Shown here piece after piece: positions 24,471-32,490 of a DNA stretch of 64,000 bases. The notes under the pieces are model-generated. The model saw only the letters and a list, made by a program, of their open reading frames with translations. It did no database searches and was not told the DNA's origin. Source of the stretch: Qipengyuania oceanensis (GTDB lineage Bacteria > Pseudomonadota > Alphaproteobacteria > Sphingomonadales > Sphingomonadaceae). The stretch spans positions 1,612,001 to 1,676,000 of the forward strand of contig NZ_WTYN01000001.1 of NCBI RefSeq assembly GCF_009827535.1, written 5' to 3'. The position numbers and the translations under genes are program-made. Numbering within the stretch: position 1 is the stretch's first letter; the number at the start of each line of letters is the position of its first letter.

Positions 24471-25790
24471 TCAGCTGGCGGTGAAGCGCAGCGGCAGGGC
24501 CTTCAGCCCGCCGACGAACGTCGAATTCGCGCGCTTGGGCTCGCCCGCCAATTCCAGCGTCTCGATCCGGTCGAGCAATGCTTCGAACAGGATCCGCATT
24601 TCCAGCCGGGCAAGGTGCAGGCCCAGGCACTGGTGCGCGCCCGCGCCGAAGGCGAGGTGCCGGTTGGGCGAGCGGGCGGCATCGAACTTGCGCGGATTGT
24701 CGAACTGCGCAGGGTCGTGATTGGCCGCGACATAGCTCATCATCAGCCAGTCGCCCTCGCGGATCGTCTGCCCGCCGAGCTGCGTATCGCGGGCCGCGGT
24801 GCGCATGAAGTGCTGCACCGGCGTGCTCCAGCGGATCGCTTCCTCGACGATGCCGGGCAGCAGCGATCGGTCGGCCTTGACGCGGGCGAACTGCTCCGGA
24901 TCCTGGGCCAGCGCCATCATTGCCCCCGCAGTGCTCGCACTGGTCGTGTCGTGGCCGGCGGCGGCAAGGATGATGTAATAACCCGCCATGTCGCGTTCGG
25001 GCAAAGGCGCGCCGTCGACCTCGGCATTGGCGATCACGCTGGCGACGTCCTCTGTCGGGTTGGCCCGGCGGTCGGCAGCGATGCCGGCGAAGTATTCCTC
25101 GAAGTTCTTTACCGCGCCCGCGACCAGCATGGTGATCTGTTCGGGCGTCATGTTCTCCATGCCGCTGCCCGACAGGTCCGCGTCCTGCCCGCCGAACAGC
25201 TGCTGGGTCAGCATGAGCATGCGCGGCTCGTCCTCCTCCGGCACGCCGAGGATCTGCATCACGACATGGAGCGGATAGGGCGCGGAGACGAGCGGAACGA
25301 AGTCCGCCTCGCCCGGCTTTCCGGCACCGGCGTCGCCGGCCTCGATGAACTTGTCGACCACCCGGTGGGCGAGCGTGCGGATCTCGTCCTCGACCGTCTT
25401 GAGGTTGCGCGGCATGAACCACTGCTGCGTCAGCTTGCGGTACTTGGGATGGATCGGCGCGTCGAACACGACCAGCGAATCGACGAGCATGTTGCTGCCG
25501 GTAGCCTGCTGGGCGAAGGCGATAGCCTCGGTCGTGCTGAAGACGACCGGCTTGGGGTTGTTGAGGAAGGTCTCGTTGTCCTTGCTCATCGCCATGACGT
25601 CGTCATAGCGGGTGACCAGCCAGAACGGTTCGAAATAGCCCGGCTCGTCGGGCTGGACGATCGCCAGCGGCGCTTCGGCGCGGACGCGGTCGAACGTGTC
25701 GAGCAGGCTGTCCCAGCTGGCGTAGCTTTCGGGCGCGAGCACCGCGTGGGCGGTCGCCGAATCGAGTACCGGGCGTTCCTTCGTCGCCAT
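24471..25790 (-). CDS. Cytochrome P450 (bacterial class I type)
   Basis: The soluble monooxygenase has 439 residues. The I-helix oxygen-activation motif is AAAGHDTTSAS, the ExxR pair lies in EEAIRW, and the heme loop is FGAGAHQCLG with Cys388 as the iron ligand. It needs a ferredoxin and reductase; a candidate reductase gene is at 51978. Its ATG overlaps the stop of the upstream acyl-CoA ligase by one base (TGATG), so both likely act on the same substrate, perhaps a fatty, steroid or terpenoid acid. The substrate is inference only. Confidence 0.95.
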   Translation of the reverse strand: MATKERPVLDSATAHAVLAPESYASWDSLLDTFDRVRAEAPLAIVQPDEPGYFEPFWLVTRYDDVMAMSKDNETFLNNPKPVVFSTTEAIAFAQQATGSNMLVDSLVVFDAPIHPKYRKLTQQWFMPRNLKTVEDEIRTLAHRVVDKFIEAGDAGAGKPGEADFVPLVSAPYPLHVVMQILGVPEEDEPRMLMLTQQLFGGQDADLSGSGMENMTPEQITMLVAGAVKNFEEYFAGIAADRRANPTEDVASVIANAEVDGAPLPERDMAGYYIILAAAGHDTTSASTAGAMMALAQDPEQFARVKADRSLLPGIVEEAIRWSTPVQHFMRTAARDTQLGGQTIREGDWLMMSYVAANHDPAQFDNPRKFDAARSPNRHLAFGAGAHQCLGLHLARLEMRILFEALLDRIETLELAGEPKRANSTFVGGLKALPLRFTAS

Positions 25791-27340
25791 CACGCGCCCT
25801 CCCGCTCTTCGTTCCGGGCCTTCGCGGCGTATTCGTCGCGCAATTCGCGCTTGTAGAGCTTGCCGTTGGCCTCGCGCGGCAGCTCGGGCCGGAAGTCGAA
25901 CTGCTTGGGCATCTTGATACGCGACAAGCTCGGCGCAAGGAAATCGCGCAGCTCCTGCTCGAAGCCGTCGCCTGCATCCGCCATGTCCATCGGCTGGACC
26001 ACGGCGACGACTTTCTCGCCCAGGTCGTCGTCAGGCGCGCCGATCACCGCGGCGTCCATCACCTTGTCGTGCGTGACCAGCAGGTTCTCGATCTCCTGCG
26101 GGTAGATGTTGACCCCGCCGGAAATGATCATGTGGCTCTTGCGATCGGTCAGGAAGAGATAGCCGTCATCGTCCAGGTGGCCGATGTCGCCAAGCGTCAT
26201 CCAGCCCTTCGGATGCATGGCGTCTGCGGTCTTGGCGGGATCGTTGTGATAGGTCGGCAGGAGGTCGTTCTCGAAATAGAGCACCCCGTCCTGGCCCGCC
26301 GGCAGCTCCTCGCCGTCTGGGCCGCAGACGTGGATCGTGCCGTAGATCGCCTTGCCGACCGTGCCGGGATGGGCGAGCCAGTCCTCGCTCCTCACCATGG
26401 TCATGCCGATGCTTTCGGAGCCGGCGTAATACTCCACGATGATCGGCCCCCACCACTCGATCATCTGCTGCTTGATCGGGATCGGACAGGGCGCCGCCGC
26501 GTGGATCGCGCGCTGGTGGGACGACAGGTCGTAACGGGTGCGCTCATCCTGGGGCAGCTTGAGCATGCGCACGAAGTGGGTCGGCACCCACTGGCTGTCG
26601 GTGACCTGGTATTTCTCGATCGCTTCCAGCGCGCTTTCGGGGGTGAACTTCTCCATCACCACGACCGTCCCGCCGAGGCGATGGACGGTGCTGCACCAGC
26701 CGATCGGCGCGGCGTGATAGAGCGGCGCGGGCGAGAGATAGACCATGTCGCCATCGGCGGGCATCCCGGCGCCCATCACCGCAAGCCCCATCAGCGGCGC
26801 GACGGCATCGATTGCCGGATCGGTGGGCGGAGCCGGGCGCACGCCCTTGGGCCGGCCGGTCGTGCCCGAAGAATAGAGCATCACCATGCCCGGCCACGGA
26901 TCGTCGAGTTCGCCTGCATCCTGCGCGGCAACCGCAGCTTCGTAATCGTCTTCCCCGCCGCTGCCGACGACGAGCACGTCGAGCCCCGGGCACTCGGCGC
27001 GGATATCATCCAGCAGGTGCGCGTATTTCGGCGTGGTGATGAGCAGCTTCGTCTGGCTGTCCTGCAGGATGTAGGCGATCTCCGGCGCAGTCAGCCGGGT
27101 CGAGACCGGCACCATCATCGTGCCCGCGCGCTGGGAACCCCAGACGATCTGCAGGTATTCGAGATTGTTCTCCATCAGCACGGCAAAGGCGTCTTCGCGG
27201 TCCAGCCCCCGCGCGTGCAGCATCCGGGCGATGCGATTGGCCGCTTCGTCGAGCTCGCGATAGGTGATCTGCTCGCCGCTCGTCGCCATGATGATGGCTG
27301 GGCGATCGGGACGCGACTTGGCGTGATGGATGGGATGCAT
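25790..27340 (-). CDS. AMP-forming acyl-CoA synthetase/ligase
   Basis: This 516-residue adenylate-forming enzyme activates a carboxylic acid as acyl-CoA. The P-loop-like motif MLYSSGTTGRPKGV is at about 169-182, the AMP-binding EYYAGSESIG and the GWMTLGDIGHLDDDGYLFLTDR hinge are clear, and the C-terminal Lys lies in REANGKLYKREL. GAGAGG stands seven bases before ATG 27340. It is the first gene of a two-gene unit with the P450. The in-frame extension upstream covers the terminator region and is not coding. Confidence 0.94.
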   Translation of the reverse strand: MHPIHHAKSRPDRPAIIMATSGEQITYRELDEAANRIARMLHARGLDREDAFAVLMENNLEYLQIVWGSQRAGTMMVPVSTRLTAPEIAYILQDSQTKLLITTPKYAHLLDDIRAECPGLDVLVVGSGGEDDYEAAVAAQDAGELDDPWPGMVMLYSSGTTGRPKGVRPAPPTDPAIDAVAPLMGLAVMGAGMPADGDMVYLSPAPLYHAAPIGWCSTVHRLGGTVVVMEKFTPESALEAIEKYQVTDSQWVPTHFVRMLKLPQDERTRYDLSSHQRAIHAAAPCPIPIKQQMIEWWGPIIVEYYAGSESIGMTMVRSEDWLAHPGTVGKAIYGTIHVCGPDGEELPAGQDGVLYFENDLLPTYHNDPAKTADAMHPKGWMTLGDIGHLDDDGYLFLTDRKSHMIISGGVNIYPQEIENLLVTHDKVMDAAVIGAPDDDLGEKVVAVVQPMDMADAGDGFEQELRDFLAPSLSRIKMPKQFDFRPELPREANGKLYKRELRDEYAAKARNEEREGA

Positions 27341-27466
27341 TGACAGGCCTCTCTCTGGTTGCGCGATCCGCTCGTTGTCGTCCGGGAATCGCTGCAAGGT
27401 TCTGAATTGAAACCTAAGCGAGAGAGGTTTGCGGGCAAGGAAAAAACGCCGCGTCGGCCCGCGCAA

Positions 27467-27496
27467 CAAAAAAGGCGGCAGGTTGCCCCACCGCCT
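27467..27496 (-). terminator. Rho-independent terminator after the M23 peptidase gene
   Basis: On the minus strand AGGCGG (27496-27491) pairs with CCGCCT (27478-27473) across a 12-base loop and is followed by six T residues. A second, weaker candidate lies just beyond at 27458-27441, with a GCCG/CGGC stem and another T6 run. Together they separate the M23 peptidase transcript from the acyl-CoA ligase. Confidence 0.65.
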
Positions 27497-27556
27497 CCAT
27501 TCCGGACACCCTCTCCAAAGTATCCGTTCGCCCCTCTCTGGGCTTGTTCGTGAATC

Positions 27557-28258
27557 TTACTCCGGGCCGCCCTGGCCGCCCTGGCCGATAGCGATCGCGA
27601 AGGCCTGCTGCGCTTCCGATTCTACCATGTAGGGAACCGGGTTCACGGCATCGCCGGCGACGCGGACTTCGTAATGCAGGTGCGGACCGGTCGAACGGCC
27701 GGTGCTGCCGACGTAACCGATGAGGTCGCCCTTGTAGACGCGGTCGCCGGCCGAAACGGCCAGGCGCGAAAGGTGGGCGTAACGCGTTTCCAGTTCGGCA
27801 CCGTGTTCGATGCTGATGTAGAGGCCGTAGCTCGAGAACCAGTCGGCGCGGCCGACGATGCCGTCAGCCGTAGCGTAGACGGGCGTGCCGGTCGGCGCAG
27901 CGAGATCGACACCCTTGTGGTTGCGACGACCGCCGATGACCGGGTGGGTGCGCATGCCGTAATCGCTGGTGAGGCGCGCATCGTCGAGCGGCATGCGCGA
28001 CGGGACGCGGACGCCGTAGCTGGCGGCCATGTTGGTGCGGCCGCGATTGTCGAGCTGCTCCCACTTGGTGAACAGCTGTTCGAACTTGGGATCCTGGGCC
28101 GAACCGAATTGGATATCCTTGGTCCGGGTGGGAACGCTGGCGGTCGCTTCGGTCGCGACAGGAGAAGCGCTCTGTGCCATCGCCGGAGCGGCGGCAATCG
28201 AAAGGCTTCCTGCAGCGAGCACGGCAAACAGCCGCTTGATGACTGGTGATACGATCAA
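27557..28258 (-). CDS. Secreted M23 family metallopeptidase (LytM domain)
   Basis: This 233-residue periplasmic protein carries a signal peptide cleaved near AMA-QS (28/29). The LytM fold begins with a family-typical RLTSDYGMRTHPVIGGRRNHKGVDLAAP segment, with zinc ligands His114, Asp118 and His195 in HLHYE, plus the catalytic His162. It probably cuts peptidoglycan cross-links. The only reasonable start is TTG 28258, with AGGA seven bases upstream. On the mRNA a GGCGC-UUCG-GCGCC hairpin (28293-28280) stands just before the ribosome binding site and may damp translation. Confidence 0.93.
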   Translation of the reverse strand: MIVSPVIKRLFAVLAAGSLSIAAAPAMAQSASPVATEATASVPTRTKDIQFGSAQDPKFEQLFTKWEQLDNRGRTNMAASYGVRVPSRMPLDDARLTSDYGMRTHPVIGGRRNHKGVDLAAPTGTPVYATADGIVGRADWFSSYGLYISIEHGAELETRYAHLSRLAVSAGDRVYKGDLIGYVGSTGRSTGPHLHYEVRVAGDAVNPVPYMVESEAQQAFAIAIGQGGQGGPE

Positions 28259-28397
28259 AGACCCGTCCTTTTTATCCCCGGCGCCGAAGCGCCCCCGTCC
28301 GCGATTTCGGGACCCCCGGTCCGTCGTCGCAAGAATTTTCCAGCAGTCCGGGAACCTCCCCTTGGCTGCTGTGTTAACGGGTTATCCCTGAGAATCT

Positions 28398-29201
28398 TTA
28401 CGAAGCAAGGCTGCCGTAGAAGTCTAGCGACAAACCGGCTGCAAGACGCGCTGAGTCGTTGAACGGAGGCTTCAGGGACCCCCGGAAGTAAGATTTTACT
28501 AAGGTTTGCCAGCGGTTTTCAGGCGATTCACCGCGTTTTGCGCAGATCGTCGAGAAATGCCTTGTGCCGATCGCGACGTGCCGGATTTCGTCGTCAAGGA
28601 TCCGCTCAAGGATACGGGCGCCGTTCTCGTCCCCCGCAGCACGCACCCGCGCAAGCGTCGACGGCGTGACGTCGAGGCCTCTTGCCTCCAGCACCATCGG
28701 TACGATCGCCAGCCGCGCCTCGACCGATTCGGCCGTCTCGCGCGCGGCGTCCCACAAGCCGCCATGCGCCGGTAACGCTCCGTAATGGCTGCCGAGGCTG
28801 TGCAGTTTTCTCTCGAGCAGAGCGAAATGCATCGCCTCGTCCGCCGCCACCGCCAGGAAATCGGAGACGAATGCGTCCCCCATCTGCTCCCCGAATCGCC
28901 CGGCCATGTCGAGCGCGAGGTCGATGGCGACAAATTCGATATGCGCGAGGGAATGCCACAGCGCGATCCGGCCCCGCTCCGACCCAGCCTTCCCGCGCCT
29001 CGGCATGCGATTGGGCGCCAACAGTTCCGGGCGATCCGGTCGTCCCGGCTCGTCGGGCATGGCCAGCGGGAAACCCCGTTCCAGCCGGCCCAGCCGCCAG
29101 TCGCGGGCAACCTGCCGCGTGGCGAACACCTTGTCGCGCGGGTTTGCCGCGAGCAGCGCGGCGCGAATCGCCTCCCCGACGGTAATAATCCCAGCAGTCA
29201 T
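28398..29201 (-). CDS. DUF455 ferritin-like protein
   Basis: The 267-residue protein belongs to the DUF455/COG2833 ferritin-like group, predicted di-iron four-helix proteins. Candidate metal ligands are Glu and His in HSLAHIEFVAIDLALD, AADEAMHFALLERK and ILDDEIRHVAIG, the E...ExxH pattern repeated on helices. The substrate is unknown. It is the third gene of the glnE-bcp-DUF455 run; its ATG is four bases behind the bcp stop. I see no typical ribosome binding site apart from GAG residues in bcp. Confidence 0.88.
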   Translation of the reverse strand: MTAGIITVGEAIRAALLAANPRDKVFATRQVARDWRLGRLERGFPLAMPDEPGRPDRPELLAPNRMPRRGKAGSERGRIALWHSLAHIEFVAIDLALDMAGRFGEQMGDAFVSDFLAVAADEAMHFALLERKLHSLGSHYGALPAHGGLWDAARETAESVEARLAIVPMVLEARGLDVTPSTLARVRAAGDENGARILERILDDEIRHVAIGTRHFSTICAKRGESPENRWQTLVKSYFRGSLKPPFNDSARLAAGLSLDFYGSLAS

Positions 29202-29205
29202 CTGA

Positions 29206-29679
29206 TCAGAGAGCGCGAGCCGCCTCGAGGACCTGCGACGCGTGATCCTTCACGCGCACCTTGTTCCAGACCCGTGCGATCGTCCCGTCGGCATCGATCA
29301 GGTAGGTGGTCCGCACCATGCCCATGTAGGTGCGCCCGTAATTCTGCTTCTCGGTCCAGATCCCCAGGGTATCGGACAGACCGCCTTCCTCGGCGTCGGT
29401 CGCGAGATCGACCGTCAGGTCGTACTTGGCGATGAAGTTCTGGTGCTTCTTGGCCGAATCCTTGCTCACGCCGAGCACTGCCGTGCCCGCCTTTGCGAAC
29501 TCGTCCCTCAGCGCGCTGAAATCCTTCGCCTCGGTCGTGCAACCCGGCGTATTGTCCTTCGGATAGAAGAAAACCACCAGCTTGCGCCCGCGAAAATCGG
29601 CCGCCGTGACGCTGCCTCCATCCGGCGTCTCCAGAGCGATGTTGGGAAACGTATCGCCTGCGTCGAGCCTGCTCGTCAT
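29206..29679 (-). CDS. bcp: Thioredoxin-dependent peroxiredoxin (Bcp/PrxQ)
   Basis: This 157-residue peroxidase reduces hydroperoxides in the cytoplasm. The peroxidatic Cys47 lies in YPKDNTPGCTTEAKDF. The resolving Cys found five residues later in E. coli Bcp is replaced by Lys52, and no other Cys is present, so the enzyme is of the 1-Cys type and needs an external thiol. Its ATG overlaps the glnE stop by four bases (ATGA), indicating coupling. The length matches the family. Confidence 0.93.
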   Translation of the reverse strand: MTSRLDAGDTFPNIALETPDGGSVTAADFRGRKLVVFFYPKDNTPGCTTEAKDFSALRDEFAKAGTAVLGVSKDSAKKHQNFIAKYDLTVDLATDAEEGGLSDTLGIWTEKQNYGRTYMGMVRTTYLIDADGTIARVWNKVRVKDHASQVLEAARAL

Positions 29680-32372
29680 CTGTCCACCTCCAGGTCCTGT
29701 CCGAATGCGCCGCGCCAGTGGGCGGCCACCACGTCCCTTGCAGCCGCGATCCGCTGCATCAAGTCGCTGTAGTCGTCCGCTCCGCAAGTGCGTGCGAACA
29801 CGGCGGCTGCCGCGTCGGAAGGCGGCTGTAATTCGGGTGCGAGCAGGCGCGCCGATACGAGCACGCGGGTCATCAGCGCATTGGCATCGACCAGGTCGGG
29901 CGACACCAGCGCCGCGTCGGCCAGCAGCGCGATCGCCTTGCCGAGATCGGGCGACAAGCCGGTCCGCTCGCGCAATTGCAGGTAGTGGACGAGGAATTCG
30001 AGGTCGACCAGTCCGCCGCGCTGGAGCTTCACGTCGAGCGGCCCGCGCCCCGGCTTGTGGGTCGCCATCTCGCCGCGCATTGCCAGCACGTCCTCGCGCA
30101 GGGTGTCGGGATCGCGCTCCCGACCCAGCACCTCGCCGATGATGGCATCCAGCTCCTCTCGCGATTCCCTGGAACCGACCAGCACGCGGGCACGGGTCAG
30201 CGCCATGTGCTCCCACGTCCAGGCGTCTTCACGCTGGTAGCGCGCGAAGCTCTCGCAATTGACCGCCAGCGGCCCCTGCGCGCCTTGGGGCCTGAGCCGG
30301 GTGTCGACCTCATAAAGAGCACCTTGAGCGGTCGGCACGCTCAACGCCGCGCTCACCCGCTGGCCCAGCCGGTTGTAGTAGAGCGTCGCTCCGAGCGGGC
30401 GTGGACCATCGGATTCTGCGTCGTGCGGACCGGTATAGAGGTAGATGATGTCGAGATCCGAAGCATGGGTCAGTTCGCCGCCGCCCAGCCGCCCGAGGCC
30501 CAGCACCAGCAGTTCGCTGCCGGCAATCCGCCCGTGCCGCTGCGCGAACTCGGCACTTGCCGCGTCCACCGCGACTTGCAGCGCTGCCTCGGCCGTGCGC
30601 GACAATCCTTGCGCGATGGCCAGTGGATCATGCGCCGCCTCGATTAGTTGCACGCCAAGCGCAAAGCGGGTTTCGCCGGTGACGATCCGTATCCGGTCGA
30701 GCTCGGCCTCGTAATCGCTCCGCAAGCCTCCGCCGCGCATCTTGGCCGCGAGTTCCTCGCGCGAACCGGGCAGGTCCAGCGCGCTGCGATCGATCAGCGT
30801 ATCGAGCAGTTCGGGCCGTCGACCCAGCTCCTCTGCGAGCGGCGGTGCCAGCGAGAGCAGGTGCACCAGTTGTTCGAACAGCGCGGGCCGCGCCTCGAGC
30901 AGGCGGAACAGGTTAATGGCGCTGGCGACATTGCCGAGCATCGCTTCCCAACGCAGCAGCGCCCGGTCGGCATCGTCGGCCTCGGCAAAGGCATCGAGCA
31001 GCGCCGGCAGCATGGCATCGAAGGCTTCGAGCGAGGCTTCGCTGCGCAGCGCGCGGAAACGCCCGTCGCGCCAGCCCTCGATCCGCGTCGCGATCCGCTC
31101 GGGGTCCGAAAAGCCGAGTTCCCTCGCGCGCGCGGAGACCGAGGCCGGATCGATGATGGCAGGCTCGTCGGTGTCGTCCTCGGCGATCAGTGCGTCGAAG
31201 CGAGTCGCGACCGTTTCCTGCAGGCCGCGCAATTCCTCGACCAGGGTTTCTGCATCCGGCAAGCCGTCCAGCCGGGCGACATGGTCCAGCGCCGCACCTT
31301 GCGGCACGGTGTGCGTCTGATGGTCCTCGATCATCTGCAGCCGGTGTTCCACCGTGCGCAGCCGGTCGTACGCCTCGCCCATCGCCGCCGCATCCTCGCC
31401 CGCGATGTGCCCGGCTGCGGCCAGCGCGTCGAGCGCGGCCCGTGTGCCGCGAACCCGCAACGACGGATCGCGCCCGCCGTGGATCAGCTGGTGGGTCTGG
31501 GCGAAGAACTCGATCTCGCGGATGCCGCCCCGGCCGAGCTTGACGTTCCAGCCCGGCCCCGCCTCGCGCGCGCCGCGGGCATTGGTGCGGATCCGGCGGG
31601 TCAGCCGGCGTATCTGGTCGATCGCACCGAAATCGAGGCTGCGGCGCCAGACGAAAGGTGCGATCTCGCCGAGAAAGGCCTGCCCGCGCGCGACATCGCC
31701 GCTTGCGGCGCGCGCCCGGATAAAGGCGGCCCGCTCCCATGCCAGCGCCGAGCTCTCGTAGTGCACCGTCGCCGCGTCGAGCGATATCGCCAGCGGACTG
31801 ACTTCCGATGCCGGTCGCAACCTCAGGTCAACGCGAAAGACGTAGCCCTCGGCAGTATTCGTCGACAGCAGCTCGACGATGTGGCGCGCATAGCGTTGCG
31901 CCGCTTCGCCCGGCTCGTCACGGTCGCGCCGCGGCAGGGCCTGCCGGTCGTAGAGCAGGATCGGGTCAATATCGGAGGAGTAGTTGAGTTCGCGCGCTCC
32001 GTGCTTGCCCAGCGCCAGCCCGACAAGACCGGTCGGCTCGGCACCGCCGACCCGTCGCAGGATCGCGTCCTCGATCGCCTTGTCGAGCGCATGATCGGCG
32101 AAGTCGGACAGTTCGGCCATGACGCGGGGCACGTCGAAGTCGCCGGCGAGATCGGCAATCGCCACGACCAGCGCCAGCCCGAGCCGCTCGCGCCTGAGAG
32201 CGACCCCGGCCTCCAGGCCGTCCTCGCGGACAGCGCGGACCTGCGCCAGCGCCTCTTCCACCTTGCCGAACGCCAGCAGTTCCGCAAGTTCCGGTCGCCG
32301 CTCAAGCGCACGCGCGAGGAACGGCGCATGATCCCGCGCCCGTCCGATCGCATCCTGCCAGTCGCCCGTCAT
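29676..32372 (-). CDS. glnE: Bifunctional glutamine synthetase adenylyltransferase/adenylyl-removing enzyme
   Basis: GlnE adds and removes AMP on glutamine synthetase in response to PII, matching nitrogen assimilation to supply. The 898-residue protein has two nucleotidyltransferase domains: the N-terminal one with GKHGARELNYSSDIDPILLYD and the C-terminal one with GLGRLGGGELTHASDLDIIYLY, each showing the G-G and DxD metal site and each followed by a GlnD-binding helical domain. ATG 32372 has AGGA eight bases upstream; earlier in-frame ATGs lack support. It is the first gene of the run with bcp and DUF455. Confidence 0.96.
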   Translation of the reverse strand: MTGDWQDAIGRARDHAPFLARALERRPELAELLAFGKVEEALAQVRAVREDGLEAGVALRRERLGLALVVAIADLAGDFDVPRVMAELSDFADHALDKAIEDAILRRVGGAEPTGLVGLALGKHGARELNYSSDIDPILLYDRQALPRRDRDEPGEAAQRYARHIVELLSTNTAEGYVFRVDLRLRPASEVSPLAISLDAATVHYESSALAWERAAFIRARAASGDVARGQAFLGEIAPFVWRRSLDFGAIDQIRRLTRRIRTNARGAREAGPGWNVKLGRGGIREIEFFAQTHQLIHGGRDPSLRVRGTRAALDALAAAGHIAGEDAAAMGEAYDRLRTVEHRLQMIEDHQTHTVPQGAALDHVARLDGLPDAETLVEELRGLQETVATRFDALIAEDDTDEPAIIDPASVSARARELGFSDPERIATRIEGWRDGRFRALRSEASLEAFDAMLPALLDAFAEADDADRALLRWEAMLGNVASAINLFRLLEARPALFEQLVHLLSLAPPLAEELGRRPELLDTLIDRSALDLPGSREELAAKMRGGGLRSDYEAELDRIRIVTGETRFALGVQLIEAAHDPLAIAQGLSRTAEAALQVAVDAASAEFAQRHGRIAGSELLVLGLGRLGGGELTHASDLDIIYLYTGPHDAESDGPRPLGATLYYNRLGQRVSAALSVPTAQGALYEVDTRLRPQGAQGPLAVNCESFARYQREDAWTWEHMALTRARVLVGSRESREELDAIIGEVLGRERDPDTLREDVLAMRGEMATHKPGRGPLDVKLQRGGLVDLEFLVHYLQLRERTGLSPDLGKAIALLADAALVSPDLVDANALMTRVLVSARLLAPELQPPSDAAAAVFARTCGADDYSDLMQRIAAARDVVAAHWRGAFGQDLEVDR

Positions 32373-32490
32373 GCCACCAGTCCTGCCTGTGGCGACCCCG
32401 GCAGGCAAGGCCGATCCTTGCCCTCGATCGCCGGCTCTGCAACACAGCCGCGCATCCATTCTCTCGCCATCGAGCCACGGGAACAGCCCT

